From Candidatus Brocadiaceae bacterium (GTDB lineage: Bacteria > Planctomycetota > Brocadiia > SM23-32), in contig JAUWZH010000206.1 in the NCBI GenBank assembly GCA_030615435.1, forward strand, positions 1-5,052: a stretch of DNA of 5,052 nucleotides, given 5' to 3'. Below, piece after piece: positions 1 through 5,052 of the stretch. Below the pieces are notes generated by a model, which made no database searches, was not told the origin of the DNA, and saw nothing but the letters and a program-made list of their open reading frames with translations. The stretch's first letter is position 1, and the number at the start of each line of letters is the position of its first letter. The position numbers and the translations under genes are program-made.

Positions 1-27
1 GCCTTCCCCAGCCCGAACCGCCCGGTG

Positions 28-279
28 CTACTCGGGCACTTCTCCGGGCTCGACGGCGATCACCTCTTTAACCTCGGGGATTTGCTCCTGGAGCTCGGCC
101 TGGACACCCTGCTGGATGGTCATCTGCGCCATGGGGCATCCCTTGCAGGCGCCCTCCAGCGTGACCTTGACCACGCCGTCGTCGCCGACCTCGACCAATT
201 GCACGTCTCCGCCGTGCGACTGAAGGGCAGGGCGGATCCGCTGCTCGATCACCTGGGAAACCCTCTCTTTGTCAATCAT
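28..279 (-). CDS. NifU C-terminal domain Fe-S scaffold/carrier protein
   Basis: An 83-residue stand-alone NifU C-terminal (NifU_C/NfuA-type) domain, a cytoplasmic protein that in this family holds or transfers an Fe-S cluster to client enzymes. Seen directly: the opening helix leads into PALQSHGGDVQLVEV (residues 17-31), the strand region VVKVTLEGAC follows, and the cluster-binding CxxC is C45-K-G-C48 in GACKGCPMA. A helix with MTIQQGVQ comes next, then the closing strand ending VIAVEP. The length matches single-domain members, with no IscU-like N-terminal part or A-type domain. The ATG at 279 has a good Shine-Dalgarno (AGAGGAG about 6 bases upstream); the stop is TAG. It is the last visible gene of the minus-strand cluster, 196 bp after dsbD, so it may have its own promoter. 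Family assignment is firm; the client proteins are unknown. Confidence 0.93.
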   Translation of the reverse strand: MIDKERVSQVIEQRIRPALQSHGGDVQLVEVGDDGVVKVTLEGACKGCPMAQMTIQQGVQAELQEQIPEVKEVIAVEPGEVPE

Positions 280-339
280 GCGCCTCTCCTCTGATCCTTG
301 CTTTGACAGACGACATCCCGAAAGACCGGCCGGAGTGCA

Positions 340-361
340 TCGCCCGCCATCCAGCGGGCGA
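340..361 (-). other. Stem-loop in the dsbD-nifU gap
   Basis: A perfect 8-bp inverted repeat, TCGCCCGC (340-347) and GCGGGCGA (354-361), with a 6-base loop. It is G+C-rich and stable-looking but has no T-run on either side, so it is not a canonical intrinsic terminator. On the minus-strand transcript it could be the 3' end of the dsbD message, stabilised or processed, or a structure in the nifU leader. Confidence 0.35.
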
Positions 362-369
362 CTATTCTC

Positions 370-461
370 CCCCCGGCGTCCACCGTCGTGCCGCCCTTTC
401 TGCCGGGGGCAGCACTGAAATGTGATTACATATACAGCATGACAGCTTTCAGGGCGGCACG
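370..461 (-). repeat. Two interleaved inverted repeats downstream of dsbD
   Basis: Pair A is CCCCCGGC (370-377) with GCCGGGGG (402-409), 8 bp. Pair B is an 11-bp perfect match, CGTGCCGCCCT (387-397) with AGGGCGGCACG (451-461). The left arm of B lies in the loop of A and its right arm lies outside, so both stems together would form a pseudoknot; otherwise they are alternatives. The region is non-coding on present evidence: between the dsbD TAG at 476 and the NifU-like ATG at 279. Function unknown. Confidence 0.35.
425..452 (-). promoter_or_regulatory. Possible promoter for the NifU-like gene
   Basis: Read on the minus strand, CTGAAA (447-452, 4/6 to the sigma70 -35) is separated by 16 bp from TGTAAT (425-430, 5/6 to the -10). 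It would start transcription near 418 and give a leader of roughly 140 nt before the NifU-like ATG at 279. It lies just past the dsbD stop, in the only A+T-richer patch of the gap. Such matches arise by chance fairly often, so this is tentative. Confidence 0.3.
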
Positions 462-475
462 CAAGTCATCGCCGG

Positions 476-2278
476 CTATGGGACCGCCTTCATGGCCTCC
501 AGGAGCTGTTCGGCGCGGACGTACCCGACAATGGTACGCCCGTGAAGGACCTTGCCGCCCGTGCTGACAAAGACAATTGTCGGGAACCCCCACACGCGGT
601 ATCTCTCGAGGATCGCCCTCACCTGACTGGAGGCCGAATCGGTGCCGTCGAACTTCACGCAGACGAACCGCCTGGATTCTTCCACCACCCCGGCGTGCCG
701 GAAGGAGGAGCGCTCGAGTTTCCAGCACGCCGGGCAGTATTCCTGCCAGAAGTAGAGCATGGCGGGGCGGCCCTGCTCGGCGGCCGTCCTCCTGCCCTCC
801 GGCTCCGAGGTGAGCCATTGGATCCTCTCGCCCTCCGGGAGGCCCCGGCTCAGGGCGAGCACGAATGCCGCCACGCCTCCCGCCAGCAGCAGGAGCCCGG
901 CGGCCTTCCTGGCCCGCGCCCACCAGCCGCTCGAGGCATCCAGCCTCTCGAAAGCGCCCGCGAACACGCCTGCCACAATGAGAAGCCCCGCGAGCAGCAT
1001 GTAGAACCACGGCTCAGGCAGCACGCCGCTCAGCCACACGAAGTAGAGCGCCGCCCCGAGCAAACCCAGCGCGAAGATGCGCTGGACGGCTTTCTGCCAC
1101 CGGCCGGACTTCGGGAGGGAGCGGATCAGCCCGCCGAAGGTGCCCAGAACGACCAGGGGCGTGCCCATGCCCCAGGCGATCGCGAAGAAAATCAGGAAGC
1201 CGGCGAGCAGGTCGTTGGTCTTGAGCACATATCCCATCGCCCCGAAGATCACCGGAGCGGTGCACGGTGAAAGGGCCACGCCGGAGACAATACCAAGGAG
1301 AAAAATCCCCACCAGGCCGGCACGGCCCCGCAGTTTGCCCTGGAGCCGGGCCGTCCACGCGGGTGGCAGCTCAATGGTGTAGAGCCCGACCATCGAGCCG
1401 GCCAGGGCGATGAACACCACCGCCAACCCCAGGTAGATGGCCGGATGCTGAAGCAGTGTGCCGAAAGCGCGGCCCGTGCCGGCCGCGATCACTCCCACAA
1501 GCGCATAGGTCACGGAAATGCCGAAAACGTAGGCGAGCGAGCGGCCGAGCCCGCTCAGTCTCCGCTCGGTGGAGGCAGCGCCGATCAGGCTGATCGTTAT
1601 GGGGATCATCGGGTAGACACACGGCGTGAACACGAGCCCGAGGCCGGCGAGGAAAGCCACGAGCACGGAGACGAGCAGGCTCCCTGTGGAGAGCCGCTCC
1701 TGGTAGCGGACGGCCTGTGTCGGGCGGCTCGGGGGCGCCTCCTCGGGCAGGGATACGGCAACTGGCTGCTCCTCCGGGCCGAGCACGGTGAGGGCGAGCG
1801 GTAGACGGCGCTCGCGCACCGGCAGACAGACATCCTCACTGCACCCACGAAAGCCCACGAGAAGCTCGAACTCGTACTCGCCAGGTGCGGCATCCTCCTC
1901 CAGGTGCAGCACCAGCCTGGCAACGAGCCGGCCCTCAAGGTGGTTGTCAGGCAACGTGGGATCGGGCGGCGGCAGCCGGAGTTGGCCTTCCCGAAGCGGC
2001 AGCGACGTGCCGGGCGGCGCGCTGAGGGTCACGGAGAGCGAGTCGGCGTAGATGTACCAGTCCTGCGGACAGGTAACCGCAACCACCCCCACCACAGGAT
2101 GGCCCGGAGCCTGTTCGGAGGGTTCGAGACGCGCGGTAACGGTGAAAGCTGCGCTGCGGGGAGCAAGGAAAGGAAGGCGCCCCGCCCCCGGGGGCAGGAG
2201 GGCCGGCAGTTCCTGTGCGGCGGCGCTTCCGAGGACGGCGACCAGCGTGAAGGCCGCCCAGGTGCGGACTCGCGCCAT
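476..2278 (-). CDS. dsbD: Thiol:disulfide interchange protein DsbD
   Basis: Carries electrons from cytoplasmic thioredoxin across the inner membrane to periplasmic thiol proteins. From the ATG at 2278 it is 600 residues, near the family norm. A signal peptide (1-21, R-rich start, hydrophobic core, AAA before Q22) leads to the periplasmic alpha domain (about 40-165) with its cysteine pair C146/C151 (GCSEDVCLP). About eight membrane segments (about 199-476) carry the beta-domain pair C220 (FTPCVYP) and C339 (LSPCTAP). The periplasmic thioredoxin-like gamma domain (about 485-600) has C515-P-A-C518 and the cis-proline loop GFPT (P566). All six redox cysteines are therefore present. An in-frame TTG at 2425 would add 49 residues and overlap the upstream gene, but it spoils the signal peptide; the ATG at 2278 has AAGGAAG a few bases upstream. 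Stop TAG. Only one thioredoxin-like domain is present, so this is not a CcdA-only protein. Confidence 0.95.
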   Translation of the reverse strand: MARVRTWAAFTLVAVLGSAAAQELPALLPPGAGRLPFLAPRSAAFTVTARLEPSEQAPGHPVVGVVAVTCPQDWYIYADSLSVTLSAPPGTSLPLREGQLRLPPPDPTLPDNHLEGRLVARLVLHLEEDAAPGEYEFELLVGFRGCSEDVCLPVRERRLPLALTVLGPEEQPVAVSLPEEAPPSRPTQAVRYQERLSTGSLLVSVLVAFLAGLGLVFTPCVYPMIPITISLIGAASTERRLSGLGRSLAYVFGISVTYALVGVIAAGTGRAFGTLLQHPAIYLGLAVVFIALAGSMVGLYTIELPPAWTARLQGKLRGRAGLVGIFLLGIVSGVALSPCTAPVIFGAMGYVLKTNDLLAGFLIFFAIAWGMGTPLVVLGTFGGLIRSLPKSGRWQKAVQRIFALGLLGAALYFVWLSGVLPEPWFYMLLAGLLIVAGVFAGAFERLDASSGWWARARKAAGLLLLAGGVAAFVLALSRGLPEGERIQWLTSEPEGRRTAAEQGRPAMLYFWQEYCPACWKLERSSFRHAGVVEESRRFVCVKFDGTDSASSQVRAILERYRVWGFPTIVFVSTGGKVLHGRTIVGYVRAEQLLEAMKAVP

Positions 2279-2399
2279 CCTGCTTCCTTTTCGCGGAGAA
2301 CAGGACGGCGCGCCCGCTCTGACGGAGCAGGCGCCGCGGCGTCCCGCACGCAGCAAAGTCCACAGCATTTGACGGAGCCAGATCATACCCTCGCTGGCC
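2279..2399 (-). other. Leader between the short CNNM gene and dsbD
   Basis: These 121 bases are open in the dsbD frame but the translation is Arg/Ala/Gly-rich with no domain character, so I treat them as non-coding. They hold a 9-bp direct repeat TGACGGAGC at 2320-2328 and 2370-2378, exactly 50 bp apart, and the dsbD Shine-Dalgarno next to 2278. No clear promoter or terminator is visible, so dsbD may be read from the upstream genes. Confidence 0.35.
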
Positions 2400-3371
2400 T
2401 CACCAAGCCCTGAGTTCACCCACAATCTCCTCCACGAGGTCTTTGACGGTGACGATGCCCCTGGCGGCGCCTTGCGGCGTGGTGACCACGGCCATCTGCT
2501 GGCGTGCCCTCTGAAGCGCGTAGAGCCCCTCGGCCACCGAGAGCCTGCCGTCCAGGCTCAGGGAGTGGCGGGCAAGCGTCTGAACGGACTTCTGCTTTCC
2601 CTCGGCCGACATCACGTCAATGACGTTGACGGTGCCGGTGATCTTGCGGCGGTCCCCGGAGTAAACGGGGATGCGGGAGAACCGGTGGTCCCGCAGCACC
2701 TCCTTCAGCTCTTCCAGGGAGGCATCTTCGGAAACCATCACGACCCCCTTCAGGGGCACCATGGCCGCGCCGATGGTAAGGGACTTGACGCGCAGGATGT
2801 TGTCGGCCATCGTCCGCTGATAGGGGGAGAGCACGCCGAGGGCGGCCCCTTCGCTGAGGAAGAAGCGGAGTTTCTCCGTGGTGAACATGGCCTCCGGCTC
2901 GAAGGCACGGTGGCCGACGGCGAGTTTCAGGATTGCCCCGACGCCCCACAGCAGAACCAGGAAGGGTGAGAAAAGCAGCTTGCACACCCTGAGCATTCCG
3001 GCGGCCTTGTACATCAGCGTGTCGGCACGGCGTCGGAAGATGGACTTGGGGATGATTTCCGCAAAGACCAGAAGCACGGGCGGCATGATGAGGACGCTGT
3101 AAAGGTCTGCGTTCCGCTCCAGGCCTATTTCCACCAGCTTGCGCGCGCAGAGCACCGTGGCCAGATAAACGCTGATGTTGGTGCCGATCAGCATCGTGCT
3201 GATCGCGAGGTGCGGCTGGGCGGTGAGTTTGCGCAGCGATGCGGCGCCGGGCCAGTGCTGGTCGGCTCGGAAGTGCAGCCGGATGCGGTTCAGGCAGTAA
3301 AAACCCGTTTCGCTGCCGGCGAAAAAGCCTTCAAGGGCCACAAACAGCGCGACCAGCAGATACTCAACCAT
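2400..3371 (-). CDS. CNNM/DUF21-CBS membrane protein, short form (HlyC/CorC family)
   Basis: A 323-residue inner-membrane protein of the CNNM (DUF21) group, associated in bacteria with magnesium, cobalt or other divalent-ion transport or efflux; the hemolysin name is historical. The DUF21 domain (about 1-155) opens with FFAGSETGFYCLNR (residues 16-29) and contains GTNISVYLA and FAEIIPKS, the second and third family signatures. Two CBS domains follow (about 203-258 and 265-318), the second ending GIVTVKDLVEEIVGEL. The protein stops four residues later, so it lacks the C-terminal CorC_HlyC domain of its neighbour. The end is clean, which looks like a natural short form and not a frameshift remnant. 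The ATG at 3371 overlaps the upstream stop as ATGGTTGA, and the Shine-Dalgarno is poor, implying translational coupling. Paralogous to the upstream gene; the transported ion cannot be read from the sequence. Confidence 0.9.
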   Translation of the reverse strand: MVEYLLVALFVALEGFFAGSETGFYCLNRIRLHFRADQHWPGAASLRKLTAQPHLAISTMLIGTNISVYLATVLCARKLVEIGLERNADLYSVLIMPPVLLVFAEIIPKSIFRRRADTLMYKAAGMLRVCKLLFSPFLVLLWGVGAILKLAVGHRAFEPEAMFTTEKLRFFLSEGAALGVLSPYQRTMADNILRVKSLTIGAAMVPLKGVVMVSEDASLEELKEVLRDHRFSRIPVYSGDRRKITGTVNVIDVMSAEGKQKSVQTLARHSLSLDGRLSVAEGLYALQRARQQMAVVTTPQGAARGIVTVKDLVEEIVGELRAW

Positions 3372-4704
3372 CCCGTCCCGTCCCGCTCTCCAGAGCTTTG
3401 GCCTCCCCGTGGGCCAGCTCGAGTATTACGCTCACCACCCGGCGGCCGCGCGTCTTCTCCACCGTCAGCTCGAGGTTCCGATAGCGCACGCGGTCGCCGG
3501 CCCTGGGAACCCGGTCCAGCAGGGCCATCACCAGGCCCCCGATGGTATCCACGGAGAGCTCTGGGGTTTCCATCTCGAATGCCTCGTGCCACTCGCGCAC
3601 GCTCAGGTTGCCCCTGAGGCGGAAGCGGCGCTCATCGAGGCGCTGCACCGCAGGGGCTTCCTCGGCGTCGAACTCGTCCGTGATCTCGCCCACTATTTCC
3701 TCCAGGATGTCCTCTATGGTGATCAGCCCCTCCACGGCCCCGTACTCATCCACCACGAAGGCCATCCTGGCATGCTGGGTGCGAAGGTGCCTGAGCACCT
3801 CCTCCACGGTCGCCGTCTCCGGCAGAAAGGGAATCGGGCCTATCAGCTCGCGCAGCCCGGCGCCCTCCTCTCGCAGTAGAAAGTCCTTGGCGTGGATCAC
3901 CCCCAACATGTTGTCCATCCGGCGCTCGTAAACGGGAATGAGCGTATGCTTGCTCCGGCGGAAGAGCCGCTCGAGGACTTCCGGGGCATCTGCAATGTCG
4001 AAACACACCGCATCAACCCTCGGCACCATGACCGCCCTGAGCGCGGTATCCGAGAGCTTCACCACCTCGCTCATCATCTCGCTGAGGTCCTCATCGAGCA
4101 CGCCCTCCCTCTCGCTCAGCTCTATCAGGTCCGTAAGCTCTTCGGCCCTGATGAAAGGCTCGGGCCGCAGATGACGCCCGAAAAGCGCTGAGATCCAGTC
4201 CGTGACCTTCTCCAGCGTGAAGATGAAAGGCCAGAAGACCCTCTGGAAGGTCAGCAGGGGAACGGCGGCAATTCGGCTGGCGGGCCGCGCGAAGCTCACG
4301 GCGAGGTTCTTCGGGAGGAGCTCGCAGAAGACCACAACGAAAAGCAGCGAACCGAGGGCCAGCAGCGCGCTGCCGGTCGGGCCGAGCAATTCCCGGTAGT
4401 CCATGATCAACACGAAAGAGACGCTGAAAAACATGACGTTTACGACCATGTTTCCGAACAGCACGGTCGTGAGCAGCAACTTGGGCCGGCTCAGCAGGCG
4501 TCCGACCGCCCCCCGGGAACCGGCCGCGCCTTCCATGCGCCTGATCTCATCCGGCGGCAGGCTGAACAGGGCGGTCTCCGAGCCACTGAAAAGCATGGAA
4601 AGGAAGGCCGTGAGGGCGAGAATCGCCGCCCTGATGGCAAGATGTGTTGTCTCTTCTCCCGGCAAGGATTGTCCTCGTGCCCAAAGAGGCGAGGCGCTGC
4701 GCAT
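3364..4704 (-). CDS. CNNM/HlyC-CorC family transporter with CBS and CorC_HlyC domains
   Basis: A 446-residue inner-membrane protein with the complete family layout. The DUF21 domain (about 22-175) has SGSETALFSLP (40-50), FGNMVVNV and CELLPKNLA (127-135). Two CBS domains (about 226-282 and 288-342) sense adenine nucleotides in this family, the second containing VVDEYGAVEGLITIEDILEE. A CorC_HlyC domain (about 355-430) has FRLRGNLSV and VDTIGGLVM. Likely role: divalent metal (Mg/Co) transport or efflux; substrate unproven. Start choice: ATG 4704 is preceded by GAGGAAGG with an 8-base gap. TTG 4665 (GAGGA 6 bases upstream, 433 residues) is a real alternative that begins closer to the first membrane helix. 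The longest frame (TTG 4773) runs through a run of eight G/C bases and adds a basic, featureless tail, so I reject it. First gene of the minus-strand cluster, divergent from tRNA-Val. Confidence 0.92.
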   Translation of the reverse strand: MRSASPLWARGQSLPGEETTHLAIRAAILALTAFLSMLFSGSETALFSLPPDEIRRMEGAAGSRGAVGRLLSRPKLLLTTVLFGNMVVNVMFFSVSFVLIMDYRELLGPTGSALLALGSLLFVVVFCELLPKNLAVSFARPASRIAAVPLLTFQRVFWPFIFTLEKVTDWISALFGRHLRPEPFIRAEELTDLIELSEREGVLDEDLSEMMSEVVKLSDTALRAVMVPRVDAVCFDIADAPEVLERLFRRSKHTLIPVYERRMDNMLGVIHAKDFLLREEGAGLRELIGPIPFLPETATVEEVLRHLRTQHARMAFVVDEYGAVEGLITIEDILEEIVGEITDEFDAEEAPAVQRLDERRFRLRGNLSVREWHEAFEMETPELSVDTIGGLVMALLDRVPRAGDRVRYRNLELTVEKTRGRRVVSVILELAHGEAKALESGTGRDG

Positions 4705-4778
4705 CGCTCTCGCCTTCCTCACAAGATACCGCAAGGACCCTCTGGAGCGCAACCGGCGCGAGGGGGGGGCCAATGTCC

Positions 4779-4807
4779 TTGACCGGGCAGCCCTGGAGTG
4801 ATAGGCT
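4779..4807 (+). promoter_or_regulatory. Probable promoter of tRNA-Val
   Basis: TTGACC (4779-4784, 5/6 to the -35 consensus), a 17-bp spacer and TAGGCT (4802-4807, 3/6 to the -10). The predicted start near 4814 is about 17 bases before the mature tRNA at 4831 and is followed by a G+C-rich stretch, as is common for stable-RNA promoters. The spacing and position support it; the -10 is weak. Confidence 0.45.
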
Positions 4808-4830
4808 GAGCCAGTGCGGCCGGCGAGATC

Positions 4831-4907
4831 GGGCGGATAGCTCAGTTGGCCAGAGCGCTTGCCTTACAAGCAAGAGGTTCCGGGTTCGAGTCCCGGTCCG
4901 CCCACCA
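4831..4907 (+). tRNA. tRNA-Val (anticodon UAC)
   Basis: A complete 77-base tRNA. The acceptor stem GGGCGGA pairs fully with TCCGCCC (4897-4903), followed by discriminator A4904 and an encoded CCA (4905-4907). D arm GCTC/GAGC with a GG-containing loop; anticodon stem CTTGC/GCAAG with loop CTTACAA (4863-4869), giving anticodon TAC at 4865-4867 (reads GUA and probably other GUN valine codons). The 5-base variable region is AGGTT, and the T arm CCGGG/CCCGG has loop TTCGAGT. No mismatches in any stem, so it looks functional. It is divergent from the CNNM genes, and an integrase-like gene starts 77 bp past its 3' end, so its 3' part is a candidate integration site. Confidence 0.97.
4880..4907 (+). 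other. Candidate attachment site (tRNA 3' end)
   Basis: The T arm, acceptor 3' strand and CCA of tRNA-Val are the usual att core for integrases encoded next to a tRNA. Only one copy is visible; the matching direct repeat would lie at the far end of the element, outside the window. This is inferred from the adjacent integrase-like start; no duplication is seen. Confidence 0.35.
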
Positions 4908-4912
4908 TATAC

Positions 4913-4941
4913 TTGACTTTCAGGCCCTTTTCGGTTATCCT
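4913..4941 (+). promoter_or_regulatory. Promoter of the integrase-like gene
   Basis: TTGACT (4913-4918, 5/6) and TATCCT (4936-4941, 4/6) with an optimal 17-bp spacer. The predicted start is near 4948, about 37 bases before the ATG at 4985. The -35 begins five bases after the tRNA CCA end, so if the tRNA is the insertion site this promoter belongs to the element and travels with it. Confidence 0.6.
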
Positions 4942-4943
4942 GT

Positions 4944-4973
4944 CGCTAACAGATGTTAGCGGATTGTTAGTGG
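4944..4973 (+). promoter_or_regulatory. Palindromic operator-like repeats over the predicted start site
   Basis: A perfect palindrome, CGCTAACA (4944-4951) and TGTTAGCG (4954-4961) around a 2-base centre, covers the predicted transcription start. A third half-site, TGTTAGTGG (4965-4973), repeats TGTTAGCGG (4954-4962) in direct orientation with an 11-bp period, about one helical turn. The arrangement fits a dimeric repressor with an extra half-site, or arm-type sites for the integrase or an excisionase. Alternatively it is a hairpin at the very 5' end of the mRNA. Confidence 0.5.
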
Positions 4974-4984
4974 CGGGGTAGACC

Positions 4985-5052
4985 ATGAGGATCAGAAAAC
5001 AGCTTAATCACGGACAAGAGCGCTGGGTCTGTGACTATCGGGACGGACGCGG
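4985..5052 (+). CDS. Tyrosine-type integrase, N-terminal fragment (cut by window edge)
   Basis: Only 22 codons are visible: MRIRKQLNHGQERWVCDYRD followed by GR. The pattern of a basic start, then a strand of the form RWVxDYRDGRG, is typical of the N-terminal arm-binding or AP2-like region of phage-type tyrosine recombinases, which insert and excise elements at attachment sites. The catalytic residues (R...H-x-x-R...Y) would be far downstream and cannot be checked. The start is fixed: an in-frame TAG lies two codons upstream (4979-4981), and GGGGT sits about six bases before the ATG. Placement directly downstream of a tRNA 3' end on the same strand, behind its own promoter, strongly supports the call. 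It could still be a truncated remnant or another small DNA-binding protein. Confidence 0.65.
   Translation, partial: MRIRKQLNHGQERWVCDYRDGR

Noticed and set aside
11..37. GCCCGA/TCGGGC inverted repeat across the nifU stop as a terminator
   Set aside because: Only 6-bp arms with a 15-base loop and no T-run; not distinguishable from chance in this composition.
421..440. TGTGATTACA resembling a CRP half-site
   Set aside because: The second half-site at the right spacing is missing, and the organism is not known to use CRP; the bases are better explained, tentatively, by the -10 element.
426..1010. 194-codon minus-strand open frame overlapping the 3' part of dsbD
   Set aside because: It lies in another frame of the well-supported dsbD; its composition is Arg/Gly/Pro-rich with no domain, as expected of a shadow frame in G+C-rich DNA.
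542..1270. 242-codon plus-strand open frame antisense to dsbD
   Set aside because: Antisense shadow of dsbD with low-complexity His/Pro/Arg/Glu content and no recognisable domain. The same holds for the other plus-strand frames across 1445-4400.
4762..4773. Run of eight G and a TTG at 4773 as the start of the long CNNM gene
   Set aside because: The added N-terminus is basic and featureless and runs through a slippery homopolymer; ATG 4704 has a strong Shine-Dalgarno and precedes the conserved helix.
1..5052. CRISPR array, insertion sequence, toxin-antitoxin or defence genes
   Set aside because: No spaced repeats, transposase motifs or small overlapping gene pairs of that kind were found; the only mobile-element sign is the integrase-like start at the right edge.

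Overview
The window is G+C-rich and gene-dense, and reads like a chromosomal segment of a Gram-negative-type bacterium. The main support is DsbD, an inner-membrane protein with a signal peptide and an N-terminal domain meant for the periplasm. I cannot name a phylum: no gene here is lineage-diagnostic by eye.

Layout. From about 4704 down to 28, four genes lie on the minus strand. In transcription order they are a long CNNM/CorC-HlyC membrane protein (DUF21, two CBS domains, C-terminal CorC_HlyC domain), a shorter paralogue that stops after the second CBS domain and overlaps the first by 8 bp (ATGGTTGA), a full-length thiol:disulfide interchange protein DsbD, and a small NifU C-terminal-type Fe-S protein. 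The first two are translationally coupled. DsbD follows after 121 bp and NifU after a further 196 bp. That last gap holds inverted repeats and a possible promoter, so nifU may be expressed separately. On the plus strand at the right are a complete tRNA-Val (anticodon UAC, CCA encoded) with a plausible promoter, and then the first 22 codons of a gene resembling the N-terminus of a phage-type tyrosine integrase, cut by the window edge.

How it fits together. The minus-strand cluster looks like ordinary envelope and redox housekeeping: divalent-ion transport or efflux (CNNM pair), delivery of reductant to periplasmic thiols (DsbD), and Fe-S cluster carriage (NifU-like). The functional link between them is inference from proximity only. 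The most notable point is the right edge. A tRNA 3' end followed 77 bp later by an integrase-like start is the classic junction of an integrative element, with tRNA-Val as the likely attachment site. A good sigma70-type promoter sits between them, and its predicted start lies in a perfect 8+8 bp palindrome with a third half-site 11 bp further on, which suggests a self-controlled integrase promoter. If an unusual system exists at this locus, it should be in the element beyond base 5052, which cannot be seen here.
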